A stretch of 42,652 nt of DNA, from the IMG/VR virus record IMGVR_UViG_3300032011_000026, positions 1 through 42,652 of that record; one strand, written 5' to 3'. This document shows positions 25,001 to 34,068 of the stretch, piece by piece (position 1 is the stretch's first letter; the number at the start of each line of letters is the position of its first letter). Below the pieces are notes generated by a model. That model was not told the DNA's origin. It was given only the letters and a program-made list of their open reading frames with translations, and did not search any database. Source of the stretch: a virus. The translations under genes and the position numbers were made by a program.

Positions 25001-27425
25001 TTATGATCTCCTCTAATGTTGCATTGTTATGTAATTGGGTTAGTTTATCCCAAGATTTACCTACTTCGAGTGAAGCTCTCATTGGAACGCTTGTAGATTT
25101 TATTTTGGCGTCATCATTCCACTCCATCTCTTTAATAAGTACATCGTTTAAAAATTTTATACATTCCGGGTTGTTTTTTACTAAAAAATACCCAGCATCA
25201 TGGATCATGTTACATGGAAGAATATCTTCGCTATATCCAGCTTCTTCAATCCGTGCATTAGTAGCATTCATAGCTCTGTTAAGTAGCATACCCCATGATT
25301 GAGTTATCGCATTATTAGCACTACGAGCTTCTTTATCTGCTTCATGTGGTGTTCTGGAATTACCTAGAACACATTGCGAGATTATCGGAGTTCTTAGTTT
25401 TAAGCCGAATGCACATTCCACATATCCATATTTCTCCATAAATTGTTTATTTTTTTCGTTAAATTCTCCTGATACTTTATAGAGCTCATGAAATGCTTTC
25501 TCGATTTTAATAGCTTGATCCATCGAGAATCCCGTGCGTTTATGGAGTGTATAAGCTGTACCCATATACTGTAGAGCAAAGGTGGGCCCTTTAGATCTAC
25601 GTCTTAGTTCTGGATACTTATCTTGAATAGAATTAACGCTGTCTACATCCGTTGGGTCTATATCAGGCATTTGATCTGCAAAATATGTTTGAGCTCTTAG
25701 TGAATGCCCGTCATATCCATCTGTGTAAACTTTAATTCTGTTGGGATCTTTACTCAGGATAGCTCCTATACGTTCTTCTAAAGCTGAGAAATCTGCACCT
25801 GCGAATAACCACCCATCTGGTGCAACTATACAACTTTTAACTAATTTGCCCATTGGTCCATGAGCTGGAAGATTTGTTAGATTTGGGGAATTACTAGCCA
25901 ATCTTCCTGACTGTGTTCCTCCAAGCTTTAGATTTCCATGAAGAAAATCTTTCTCCTGCATAAATGCTTTAATAAAGGTACCGCTAATCTTAGTTACTTC
26001 AGATAATTCTTTTATGAATTTAAGAAGATCTAATACATCCTCATCTTCAGTGTGGTTCTTTAAGTCTTGTAGGACGTCTCCTCCAGTAGCTGGAGCTCCT
26101 GATTTTGTTTTATCTATAACAGGTAGTTTTAACGTTTCGAATAATAGTTTGCCTAATTGTGGATGACTACTTGGATTAAATTTTACATCTAGAAAATCAT
26201 CAATCGGTTTGACTAGTTTTTTTAATTTAGCATTAGCCTTTACACAGGTATCGCTTTGTAGCTGAATATTAAATGAACATACACAATCGTTTTCTTGTAT
26301 TTGCTCTCTCAGTACTTTCTCTTTAGCTGTTAGGATATGATATACCTCTTGTATTCGATCTGTATCTAGCGGTAAACCCACTAGCATCATTTTAATTAAT
26401 GTATATAAGCTAGGCTGAAATATTTCTAGATAAGGACGGGATAAAGTTTCTTCATAATACTTTTCCCATATATAGAAAGTAGCTAAGGTATCTATTAAGT
26501 TATACCTTAGGATTTCTATTTTGGTGTATTTGGTTATATCCTGAATTTCAATAGCGTAGTTACCTACATACTCTAAGGCGACTTCTTTTAGTTTAAGAGA
26601 TACCTTCGTAGTAGCATTCTTAGCTAAATACGCTAGGATCATAGTGTCATCGAAATTTTTGAAATAACGCAAACCTTTCATCATACCCGCATAGTCAGTA
26701 GCGTGTTCCATCCATAAGCTTCGAATAAGGAGTTTTGCGTCAAATAATCCATTGTGAAATAACAATTTACCTTTATATGTTTCTAGAAATTCTTTGAGAT
26801 AATAAGTCCCGTTGATAGATATATCAATTGCTACTCCGTTATGTTTATCCCACGCAAAAGCAATGGAAATTATCTCATCCTCGATATTTAATCCAGTAGT
26901 TTCTATATCTACAGCTAGTATTGGATACTTATATAAGCTATCTAAAATTTCTCTATCAGATCCGTACCTAAGTCCGTATTCCGCAGAATTGATTAATACA
27001 GCCGTTCCTGTACCAGCAATAGCTCTAATACCCAATTCTATTAATTGGGAATTTTCGGGCTGTTGAAATAAGCTTTTATAGCTAGGAACATACACACAAG
27101 TAAAGTGAGTATATCCCGGGTAACTCCCCTTAACAGTGGATCCATATTTATCAGATATTTTTGCTATTTTAGTGATGAACTTAAAATAATTACTATCTGC
27201 TATAATTAACTTAGACGCACTTTCTGGAATTTTACCAATCAGCTTATCCAAGTAGGCCTTAGCAGTTTTAGCTAGTATCTTAGTTGGGGTATTGTAAAGA
27301 AGAGGTAATACGAGTACAGAGCTCTGTAAAATTCCCTCATTTGTTAATGGTTTTAAATAATAGTTAGTAATTTCTGCTGATCCCATAGCTGTGTCTTTAC
27401 ACAGCAGTACTGTAGTGATCGACAT
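24969..27425 (-). CDS. Family A DNA polymerase with 3'-5' exonuclease, N4 gp39-like
   Basis: 818 residues from ATG 27425, chosen because GGAG lies nine bases upstream; an ATG at 27455 has no such site. The exonuclease domain begins at VDIETTGL (D about 173). Polymerase motif A is DFSALEER (D about 545), motif B is RRRSKGPTFALQY (R about 608, K about 612) and motif C is MIHDAGYF (H742-D743-A744). Motif C has Ala where E. coli Pol I and T7 have Glu. The polymerase replicates the phage DNA with the neighbouring helicase, primase and SSB. The start overlaps the VWA gene by 29 bases. Confidence 0.94.
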   Translation of the reverse strand: MSITTVLLCKDTAMGSAEITNYYLKPLTNEGILQSSVLVLPLLYNTPTKILAKTAKAYLDKLIGKIPESASKLIIADSNYFKFITKIAKISDKYGSTVKGSYPGYTHFTCVYVPSYKSLFQQPENSQLIELGIRAIAGTGTAVLINSAEYGLRYGSDREILDSLYKYPILAVDIETTGLNIEDEIISIAFAWDKHNGVAIDISINGTYYLKEFLETYKGKLLFHNGLFDAKLLIRSLWMEHATDYAGMMKGLRYFKNFDDTMILAYLAKNATTKVSLKLKEVALEYVGNYAIEIQDITKYTKIEILRYNLIDTLATFYIWEKYYEETLSRPYLEIFQPSLYTLIKMMLVGLPLDTDRIQEVYHILTAKEKVLREQIQENDCVCSFNIQLQSDTCVKANAKLKKLVKPIDDFLDVKFNPSSHPQLGKLLFETLKLPVIDKTKSGAPATGGDVLQDLKNHTEDEDVLDLLKFIKELSEVTKISGTFIKAFMQEKDFLHGNLKLGGTQSGRLASNSPNLTNLPAHGPMGKLVKSCIVAPDGWLFAGADFSALEERIGAILSKDPNRIKVYTDGYDGHSLRAQTYFADQMPDIDPTDVDSVNSIQDKYPELRRRSKGPTFALQYMGTAYTLHKRTGFSMDQAIKIEKAFHELYKVSGEFNEKNKQFMEKYGYVECAFGLKLRTPIISQCVLGNSRTPHEADKEARSANNAITQSWGMLLNRAMNATNARIEEAGYSEDILPCNMIHDAGYFLVKNNPECIKFLNDVLIKEMEWNDDAKIKSTSVPMRASLEVGKSWDKLTQLHNNATLEEIINVFPILAGSA

Positions 27426-28524
27426 AAACAGTTTCTCCAATAGTTGCCGGTTCATGATCAGAATTGCATATCCATAAAACAGGATAGTTTACTGGATCCA
27501 ACTCTTCTTCGCCCCATAAATCAGTAAAATATATAAGTGCTTGAGTAGGGTGTTCTTTTACGTAATCTAATACGGGTATAAATGACGTACCTCCTCCTCC
27601 AGCAAATTCTAAAGCTAAAATATCAGTAGTTTGGTCAATTTCATGTACTTGATGAATAACTGAATCACAATCAATAATTGTCATGGATTCAGGATTAAAT
27701 GTTTGTTGAACACCTTTAATTTCACTAAGCATTTCTTGTAGTTTTTTATCGTCTATACTGCCACTAGTGTCTATAGCGAATGTCAAATGCCCAAGGCCGT
27801 AACTATGTAAGCTGGGCATATAGGTATTCCCTGAATATCTACGGTTCTTCCTCGCCCACGAGTACTCTTCGCGTACTCGCTGGTCGAGAAATCTATTTAA
27901 TATAACTTGCCAGGGTAATTTAGGATTTAATAATTCATCAATTATTCGCAGGATTTCGTCTGGAATGTCTCCAACGGCGTTACCTCCTGACATTTGTGCT
28001 TGAGTTCGCGCTCTAACAATAATATTAGTTACCGCAGAATCTCGAGCAAGACCATCTTCCCGGTTTCCTTCTTCTTCATGAAGATCGAGCATTAAACTTC
28101 CAGTATCGAAGTCTTTTTTCTCTTTGATTAGATCGTCATAAACGCTATCAGTAGACCACCCGTCGCCATATTTTGGGTCAAGTAATCCCCCAGTAGGTAT
28201 TTCAAATCCTGCTTTGGTAAGCATATGATTAATCACATAATCACCCGCACAATTCCAAATAATAGGATCTCTATCTCCTTTACGTGCTAGATGTTGAAAT
28301 GCTACGTGCCAGCATTCATGGGCTATTAGTCCAGCAAATTGAGTAACAGTTTGGTTTTTTAAAAATTCTGGATTATAGCGGATGGTAGTTTTACTAACGT
28401 CTGCTGTTTTAGTTTTGTCAGTAATAACATGACGTAAACTCAAAGCAATAGTAGATATAAACGCTGACCTAGTCATCAGCTCAACTTTTGCTTTAAGTAA
28501 TTTTCCTTCTAAGTTAGTTTCCAT
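27397..28524 (-). CDS. HExxH plus VWA-like protein, N4 gp25-like
   Basis: 375 residues with two parts. The N-terminal part has IAHECWHVAFQH (H69-E70-x2-H73), a metallopeptidase-like motif typical of the DUF2201 family. The C-terminal part is a VWA fold with the metal-binding DTSGS (D252, S254, S256), followed by acidic strands. The MoxR-type ATPase two genes away is its usual partner: MoxR-VWA pairs act as chaperones or metal-insertion machines, and N4 carries them as gp24 and gp25, where their role is not well understood. Its start has the GGAGATAGC context. Confidence 0.88.
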   Translation of the reverse strand: METNLEGKLLKAKVELMTRSAFISTIALSLRHVITDKTKTADVSKTTIRYNPEFLKNQTVTQFAGLIAHECWHVAFQHLARKGDRDPIIWNCAGDYVINHMLTKAGFEIPTGGLLDPKYGDGWSTDSVYDDLIKEKKDFDTGSLMLDLHEEEGNREDGLARDSAVTNIIVRARTQAQMSGGNAVGDIPDEILRIIDELLNPKLPWQVILNRFLDQRVREEYSWARKNRRYSGNTYMPSLHSYGLGHLTFAIDTSGSIDDKKLQEMLSEIKGVQQTFNPESMTIIDCDSVIHQVHEIDQTTDILALEFAGGGGTSFIPVLDYVKEHPTQALIYFTDLWGEEELDPVNYPVLWICNSDHEPATIGETVYVDHYSTAV

Positions 28525-28535
28525 GCTATCTCCTT

Positions 28536-28763
28536 TTAATGGTGGTAACGTTGGTCTCTTACTTGAGTAAAGCGATTATCAGAATCTTTAGTATTAAACC
28601 CACGTATTTCTCCCATGCAATGACCAGATAGCTGAACAGCATTTAATGGACGAGTTCCTGTACTAGACCATTGACAAGGCTCAGTTGGAGGATTCTCTAA
28701 CTTGATAAACAACTCCCCTCCCCATACAAATTTCCTACCAGTTAGTAGATTCTTAAATTTCAT
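28536..28763 (-). CDS. Small protein of unknown function
   Basis: 75 residues, probably mostly beta (KFVWGGELFIKLENPPTEPC, then LSGHCMGEIRGFN). Tightly placed between the VWA and ligase genes (11 and 9 bases). No family recognised. Confidence 0.7.
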   Translation of the reverse strand: MKFKNLLTGRKFVWGGELFIKLENPPTEPCQWSSTGTRPLNAVQLSGHCMGEIRGFNTKDSDNRFTQVRDQRYHH

Positions 28764-28772
28764 TATTATCTC

Positions 28773-29693
28773 CTAAGAAATATCATCGTCATCCCGCATA
28801 CCTATATACACAGGATGTCTTGGTGCATCTTTTATACCAATATTAAAGTACTTGTATTTAATAGCTTGGCCTATTAAACCATCTTTATATTTCCATAACT
28901 GGTCTCTTGTGGCATCGTCAAAACCTGAGCCAATATTAAATTGGATTCCGGTGGTTTTGTCTTTACACACAAGAGCTCCTAATGTTCCTTTAGGAATTTT
29001 GTTTTCCTTATGAGAAGATCGTTGACTTCTTCCAAGTTCGTTAACTTTCTTCTCGTTATTATTTTTCATTTGCTCTTCCATACCAAGTATCGTAGCTTCA
29101 GAATCTTCAAAGCGTTTTACTTTTATTAGTCCACCTTCTTTTGCTGTGGATCTGCCATGTTTATACGCACCATTAGGATCACGAAGAATTACCCCTTCGT
29201 ATCCTTGACCTAAACAGCGTTGTTCATACGCTTGTAATTCTTTCATATTAAAAATACTTACCGTTGGGAGAATTCTAATATTGGGGTGTATTCCTGTTGG
29301 ATCAATGTGATATATCTCGTGCTGCCTACCTATATAAGGGTAAGGATAGATAAAGGTATCAAATACCCAGAATGTAAAATCAGGCTTACCTGTTGCTCGC
29401 ATTACATTACCAGCAGTGATGCGATAAACGTCATCAGCTGTAGGATCGCCTGAAATTATTTCTCCGTCTAACCCGTCAAACATGTCATTACCTAAAATGG
29501 ATTGAATAAATTCATTACGTATAGGTTTTAAAGACCTGGATAGTGCTATTCCATCTTGAATCATGCATCGTATGCCATCCAATTTAGGAGAAGCATACAT
29601 TTCTGATTTACTCTCAAATAGTTTTTCTATCTGTTCATCTGTAGCTTTACCAGCTAGCATAGGTTTTAGTTTTTGTAAAACACGAGTTGTCAT
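28773..29693 (-). CDS. ATP-dependent DNA ligase
   Basis: 306 residues, the size of T7-like ligases. The adenylation motif is SPKLDGIRC with the nucleophile K37; later motifs are FDGLDGEIISG (III), WVFDTF (IIIa), YEGVILRD (IV) and LIKVKRF (V). The remaining approximately 100 residues form an OB-like domain (GTLGALVC...FNIGSGF). It seals nicks during replication and recombination. It overlaps the preceding short gene by four bases (ATGA). Confidence 0.93.
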   Translation of the reverse strand: MTTRVLQKLKPMLAGKATDEQIEKLFESKSEMYASPKLDGIRCMIQDGIALSRSLKPIRNEFIQSILGNDMFDGLDGEIISGDPTADDVYRITAGNVMRATGKPDFTFWVFDTFIYPYPYIGRQHEIYHIDPTGIHPNIRILPTVSIFNMKELQAYEQRCLGQGYEGVILRDPNGAYKHGRSTAKEGGLIKVKRFEDSEATILGMEEQMKNNNEKKVNELGRSQRSSHKENKIPKGTLGALVCKDKTTGIQFNIGSGFDDATRDQLWKYKDGLIGQAIKYKYFNIGIKDAPRHPVYIGMRDDDDIS

Positions 29694-29845
29694 AGGTCCT
29701 CCTTTTTAGATGGAACTTCTAATTCGTCTAACCAAAATTTGACATGTACAAAGCTGCCTTGCATTGAAGAAATAGTACATTTAAATGGGCAACCTTTTAA
29801 CCATGATAAAAATTTTTCAATTATGTTTACTTGATTTAATGACAT
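29690..29845 (-). CDS. Small protein, 51 residues
   Basis: ATG 29845 follows GGAGGAAGT. The product starts MSLNQVNIIEKFLSWLKGC and ends LEVPSKKEDL. Its TGA overlaps the ligase ATG, and AAAAAGGAGGACCT at its end serves the ligase. Tight coupling on both sides supports it being real. No family recognised. Confidence 0.6.
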   Translation of the reverse strand: MSLNQVNIIEKFLSWLKGCPFKCTISSMQGSFVHVKFWLDELEVPSKKEDL

Positions 29846-29854
29846 ACTTCCTCC

Positions 29855-30880
29855 TTAGTTTCCAAACAATATACTAGCGTTTTTAGTTTGCCAGTCTTGA
29901 ATAATCGGGTGTCCTTTTAATGCGGGAGTTCTCTTATAAATATCCTTAAGGGTAACTACTTGCATTTCTGTTGGTAATCGATTAATAGCAATAATCATTT
30001 TATCCATATTATCTGGGGTACTATTGTGAGATAACATTGTTGTTACTGCGAATTGCTCACTCGGTTCTTTAGGTATTTTCCATCCAGATTTAGGATTTTT
30101 AAGTATTTGTTCAATAGTAGGTAGGTTCTGGTAAATTTCAGAATAAGTTGCTAGCTCTACTGCAGCACCTTCACCTACAGTACCGGCTAACCGTACCTTG
30201 GTAATATGATTTACAGTTGCTTTATTTTTAATTACCTTAGACGCAAATTCCCATGTACGAGGACATGGAAAAGTTAATTCATTTGTTGATGGATCAAATT
30301 TATGTAAAATTTCTGGTTTAAATTTAATTAAAGAAATAATACGATGATCTATTTCATGAGAGTTTGCCCAATCAATCCATACTTTGTGATCAACACGCAT
30401 ACGATAATGGTTTAATCTTGATGTAGTTGCTGTGCTCTGGGTATTTACAATCGCTCTATCTGTAGTTAGATTTCCCGCTGCGGCAATTAAACATCTGTCA
30501 TGTAATTTATGTTTGTATACTTCACGATCTAAAATTAATTTGTACGCTGCCGCCTCCGTTTGCTTATTTCCTGAATTAAATTCATCTAGAAATAGCAACC
30601 ATCCTTCGTATCCTTCAGGAATGGCATCTCCTTCAATAGGAAAGTATTCTGGGATATGAAAAGTCATTCGCCCATTAACTACTCCTGGGTAACCTTGCAT
30701 ATCTACAGGTTCACACTGGGATACTCGAAAATCAATTACCTTCAAGTTAAATTTATCAGCAATAGTACGAATAATATCAGATTTTCCCATTCCTGGACTA
30801 GATGCAACCATTGGAGTGAGACCTGCTTTAAGATCTTCAATTAAAGCTTCTTGCAATTCGACTGCATTTACTTCAAACAT
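29855..30880 (-). CDS. MoxR-type AAA+ ATPase, N4 gp24-like
   Basis: 341 residues. Walker A is SSPGMGKSD (about residues 27-35) and Walker B is WLLFLDEFN (D99-E100), followed by a sensor 1 strand LIAAAGN and an RTWEFAS segment toward the C-terminal lid. This is the MoxR/CbbQ class, which works with VWA proteins such as the one at 27397-28524. In N4 the pair gp24/gp25 lies in the same position relative to the RNA polymerase. Target unknown. The ATG is preceded by AAAAAGGAGAGATAGCAT. Confidence 0.9.
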   Translation of the reverse strand: MFEVNAVELQEALIEDLKAGLTPMVASSPGMGKSDIIRTIADKFNLKVIDFRVSQCEPVDMQGYPGVVNGRMTFHIPEYFPIEGDAIPEGYEGWLLFLDEFNSGNKQTEAAAYKLILDREVYKHKLHDRCLIAAAGNLTTDRAIVNTQSTATTSRLNHYRMRVDHKVWIDWANSHEIDHRIISLIKFKPEILHKFDPSTNELTFPCPRTWEFASKVIKNKATVNHITKVRLAGTVGEGAAVELATYSEIYQNLPTIEQILKNPKSGWKIPKEPSEQFAVTTMLSHNSTPDNMDKMIIAINRLPTEMQVVTLKDIYKRTPALKGHPIIQDWQTKNASILFGN

Positions 30881-30896
30881 ATGCTATCTCTCCTTT

Positions 30897-31034
30897 TTAT
30901 ATGACGGGAAAGCCTAGGAATAATAATAGTTCTAGCAGGTCTTCTAAATCACTAGCGTTTTCTACTAAATCAGGATCTATATCTTCCACGGCTTGATAAA
31001 GTTCTTCTATATTTATTTCAGTGTTTGCGAGCAT
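30897..31034 (-). CDS. Small acidic protein, 45 residues
   Basis: Reads MLANTEINIEELYQAVEDID and ends in LFLGFPVI. GGAGG lies thirteen bases before the ATG, farther than usual. Strongly acidic and helical. It fills the gap between two certain genes without overlap. No family recognised. Confidence 0.5.
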   Translation of the reverse strand: MLANTEINIEELYQAVEDIDPDLVENASDLEDLLELLLFLGFPVI

Positions 31035-31039
31035 ATTGA

Positions 31040-31648
31040 TTAATTATCCTCCAATAAATTAGTGGTTAATCGTACTTTAAGAAAGTCAGGTACGTCAGGA
31101 TTCACTACTTTAGGTTTAGCTTTTCTGGGAGCTCTAACTGGCTCAGATGGTAAATATTTATGAAATACCTCTGGCCAAACTTTTTTTAATAGCAATGATC
31201 CTTTATTTTTTTCAGTTGTTTCTGTTAAATAGTCTTCCATCGCATCTCTTTCTTTTTTAAGAGCTAAGATGTCTTCACATAATTTATTAGCAGTAGTTTC
31301 TAATCTGTCATGCACAGGAGATTCTGATGCGTAGAGATAATTGCTTGAACCGTTTACATCAACTGGATTTATTATGGGATCATCTGCTGAATACCTCCAT
31401 ACTTCTTTTAATTCCGTATATTCAGAATTTGGGGATGTATAGCTTATATTTACTTGGTAGTCTTTATGACGAGTAATCATTTCTGGAGGAAGTTGAGCTA
31501 TTAGAGGTGCATATTTTTCCAACCAAAGGTCTCTATTTTGTTTAGCTAGTGCTTCTTTACGTTCTGCTAGTATTTTCTCTTTTGTCCCATATAAATCAGT
31601 TAGTATTTTATGTTTCATGTTACTTATTTCAGAATACGAAAGCCTCAT
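31040..31648 (-). CDS. Protein of unknown function
   Basis: 202 residues. The N-terminal part (1-45) is a charged helix (KILAERKEALAKQNRDLWLE); a second likely coiled segment is at about 122-160 (RLETTANKLCEDILALKKER); the C-terminus is Pro/Lys-rich (APRKAKPKVVNPDVPD). It overlaps the next upstream gene by four bases. No family recognised; it may be a structural or accessory partner of the MoxR/VWA pair, but only by position. Confidence 0.7.
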   Translation of the reverse strand: MRLSYSEISNMKHKILTDLYGTKEKILAERKEALAKQNRDLWLEKYAPLIAQLPPEMITRHKDYQVNISYTSPNSEYTELKEVWRYSADDPIINPVDVNGSSNYLYASESPVHDRLETTANKLCEDILALKKERDAMEDYLTETTEKNKGSLLLKKVWPEVFHKYLPSEPVRAPRKAKPKVVNPDVPDFLKVRLTTNLLEDN

Positions 31649-31842
31649 TTTGAATCCTCCAGTAAATTTTCTAATCTGTATTTATCGATTTGTCTGCGTA
31701 CTTCGCAGATCGAGCTATCGTGCATATTAGCTAGGTACTTCAGAGAATCAGCAAGTGATTGATTATGATATCTGCACTTATTACCCATCCTCCAATGCTG
31801 ACAAGCTCGTAATTCACAATAGTTTACTACAAAATTCGACAT
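31645..31842 (-). CDS. Small cysteine-containing protein
   Basis: 65 residues, with ELRACQHWRMGNKCRYHNQS near the N-terminus and a charged helical C-terminal half (EVRRQIDKYRLENLLEDSK). It is the first gene after the RNA polymerase terminator. No family recognised. Confidence 0.65.
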   Translation of the reverse strand: MSNFVVNYCELRACQHWRMGNKCRYHNQSLADSLKYLANMHDSSICEVRRQIDKYRLENLLEDSK

Positions 31843-31903
31843 TAAACAGCTCCTAAATTTAAGTACTATTAAGTGTTTTAGGCACTATAATATTAAGTAT
31901 GAA

Positions 31904-32002
31904 AGGTAAGCCATGGAATACCTGACAGGTAATTAAGCTAGATGGATTTGGTCTCTTTCAATAGCGTGACTAAACACACCGAGACTGCTCCATGGCCTAC
32001 CT
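31904..32002 (-). ncRNA. Candidate three-way-junction RNA
   Basis: Two ends pair in a 14-bp helix: 31904-31917 with 31989-32002. The only non-Watson-Crick pair is A-C on the plus strand but G-U in a minus-strand RNA, which favours a minus-strand transcript. Inside are a perfect hairpin TACCT-GAC-AGGTA (31919-31931) and a longer arm closed by GTCTC/GAGAC (31951-31955 with 31981-31985). It begins directly after the T run of the RNA polymerase terminator. No known RNA family is recognised. Confidence 0.5.
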
Positions 32003-32036
32003 AAAAAAAAATGACCTCCCCAATTAAGGGAAGGCC
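32003..32036 (-). terminator. Intrinsic terminator after the RNA polymerase gene
   Basis: Minus strand: GGCCTTCCC-TTAATT-GGGGAGGTC, a nine-pair stem with two G-T pairs, followed by ATTTTTTTT. It lies 75 bases after the RNA polymerase stop and ends its transcript. Confidence 0.8.
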
Positions 32037-32110
32037 ATACGTTAATAGTGGCTTTAGCTTGCACAATTCGTTACTTAGTCTATTCGCTAAATAGATACCA
32101 CTGAGGAGTA

Positions 32111-33856
32111 TTATGACAACATATAACTGCTGTTCTTAATATCACAATTTAAGTCATCACTGAATTTAGTTAACACTAAAGTGTTGTTTCCAGTAATTTG
32201 TCGTAATATATCCTGAAGAATATCACTTTTGGCTATTTCAGCCATAATTCTCCTATAAGTCGATGTCACTTTTGATAAGTGATTAGGATTAAACACGAAA
32301 CAATCATGAACATGACTTAGTTGGAAATCACAACGTCTAATCATTTCTCTAGCCACATAGCCATCAATTGAATGAATAACATTAGGACAAAGAGACCTAT
32401 AATTGTCAGATTTAGTCTGATGGAGCCACCTCAAAGGAATATCCCCTAATTCTGGATCTGAGTATACGCCGTTAGTACCCTCTACAACGGGTATATACAC
32501 CGTATGATTATCAGGCATTACCCACGTATGGTGATCAGCATTAGGATTCCAACACTTGTTAATAACATCCATTACGTCTTCTGCTCCTGGGAGCAATCCA
32601 GTAATGACATTGTAAAATACACCTAGCTCTATTTGTGAAAGTAAAGCTTTCGGCGTAGCTCTAGAATTATAAAAATGAGTCATAACAACCTCCTTAACTA
32701 TCTTTCTAGATATAGGCTTAGGCAACTGCGCGTTCATTAAATCAGCTATTTCCGTATACAAATCGTATCTAATAGCTGGATCCATCATATTAACAAATCT
32801 AGCAGTTTTCTTACACCCAGATACAGCTGCCATTACCTGAATGCCTGAGGACGTCGCATCTAGACTCATTACATACCCTGTAGGTTTACATTCTTCTGTA
32901 TCTTTCAGGGCTCTAACGGCTTTACGTCCAAGAATAGGCTCATCCCAGATAACATCATCGAAATTTTCTCGATTAGCCCAGTCATAACGTTCTTTCCAAG
33001 TCAGTTTATTCTTACCTGCATGATTAGCTATCGCTATACGTAGGTTTGGAAGTCCTTGGCAAGTAATTAATTCTTTATTATGCAATGATAACAAAGCTTT
33101 ACCGTATTCATTACTCTGAAGATTTAAATCATAACCGGAAGAATAACTTCTTCCTCTAGAATCATATCTCCAGACAAAATGAAACGGTATACCGATATAC
33201 TCACCAATAACCCTTAAAAACTTCTTTTTATTCATAGCTCTATTTGTATCTCTTTCGAGTTTAAAGGTAATGGGATCTATCTCCCATGGAATAGACTGAA
33301 GTTTATTAACAACATCATAGGCTAAAGGCTTATCATGTTTAGTAAATCTACTGCCAAGTACTAGATGTTTGGTTTCAAATAACCATCCTCCACCATGATT
33401 ATTAGTCCATGGTACGGGTAGTGTTTTCATAGGAGGTAAATACTGTAACTTGGCTAGTTTTCTTTTGGTTCTTTTGTCCAATTGAAAACTAGGATGTACA
33501 TACCACTCACCATCTATTGTTAAGAAAGTGTATATGCCAACATCTTTACACTCTTTAACCAATAGAATTCCCCATTCGAATGCTCGTGCGGAGTTTTCAA
33601 TACCTGCAATATGCCCTAACTGCGTAGCAATAGCTTGGATAGGTTTAGCAACCTTATCCTTAAGAAGGATAGAAAACATTTTAATGTAAATTTCTTTATT
33701 AGATTTCTTGCCCCTGTTAAGGTCTGTAATGGTTTCTAATATATTTAGTTCCATTTGGAACGGAAGCTGTCCCTGAATTGCTTCTAATACAATTTCATCT
33801 GTAATTCTCGTAGACCATGAAGTTTCCAGAGCATATTGCTCTATCGTTGTATTCAT
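32111..33856 (-). CDS. Single-subunit T7-type RNA polymerase in one ORF (RNAPII equivalent)
   Basis: 581 residues against 883 in T7. Motifs: D232-x2-G-R236 (YDSRGRSY), motif A LDATSSGI (D333), motif B R384-x3-K388-x7-Y396 (Asn follows Y instead of Gly), PNVIHSIDG (about 491-499) and motif C HVHDCF (D518). All catalytic parts are present in one chain, whereas N4 splits this enzyme into RNAP1 and RNAP2. It probably transcribes middle genes. The N-terminal region is much shorter than in T7, so it may need a helper to melt DNA, as N4 RNAPII needs gp2; no such gene is recognised here. A terminator lies only 28 bases before its ATG. Confidence 0.92.
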   Translation of the reverse strand: MNTTIEQYALETSWSTRITDEIVLEAIQGQLPFQMELNILETITDLNRGKKSNKEIYIKMFSILLKDKVAKPIQAIATQLGHIAGIENSARAFEWGILLVKECKDVGIYTFLTIDGEWYVHPSFQLDKRTKRKLAKLQYLPPMKTLPVPWTNNHGGGWLFETKHLVLGSRFTKHDKPLAYDVVNKLQSIPWEIDPITFKLERDTNRAMNKKKFLRVIGEYIGIPFHFVWRYDSRGRSYSSGYDLNLQSNEYGKALLSLHNKELITCQGLPNLRIAIANHAGKNKLTWKERYDWANRENFDDVIWDEPILGRKAVRALKDTEECKPTGYVMSLDATSSGIQVMAAVSGCKKTARFVNMMDPAIRYDLYTEIADLMNAQLPKPISRKIVKEVVMTHFYNSRATPKALLSQIELGVFYNVITGLLPGAEDVMDVINKCWNPNADHHTWVMPDNHTVYIPVVEGTNGVYSDPELGDIPLRWLHQTKSDNYRSLCPNVIHSIDGYVAREMIRRCDFQLSHVHDCFVFNPNHLSKVTSTYRRIMAEIAKSDILQDILRQITGNNTLVLTKFSDDLNCDIKNSSYMLS

Positions 33857-33884
33857 AGTATGTGCCTCCTCGCATTAACATGAA

Positions 33885-33926
33885 TAAAAAACGCCCCTAA
33901 AGATCCTGAACTTATCTTTAGGAGCG
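33885..33926 (-). terminator. Intrinsic terminator just upstream of the RNA polymerase gene
   Basis: Minus strand stem CGCTCCTAAAGAT/ATCTTTAGGGGCG (13 pairs with one wobble) with a nine-base loop, then TTTTTT ATT. It lies between the 30-residue membrane gene and the RNA polymerase, leaving no room for a separate hairpin promoter before the latter. Confidence 0.85.
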
Positions 33927-33958
33927 TAGTATTGAGTACCGTTGAATCTGTCTAAAGC

Positions 33959-34051
33959 TTATTTTGCCCAAGCAACTATAAGATGTCCTCCGAAATAAAG
34001 AATTGCAAAACAAATAGTTACCCATCCAAATGTTTCTAGATGTGTTTTCAT
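33959..34051 (-). CDS. 30-residue membrane peptide
   Basis: ATG 34051 is preceded by AAGGAGGAGGAATAAA, a very strong site. Almost the whole product is one membrane segment (WVTICFAILYFGGHLIVAW). It could modify the host membrane early in infection; no homologue is recognised. It is followed directly by the terminator at 33885-33926. Confidence 0.6.
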   Translation of the reverse strand: MKTHLETFGWVTICFAILYFGGHLIVAWAK

Positions 34052-34068
34052 TTTATTCCTCCTCCTTG

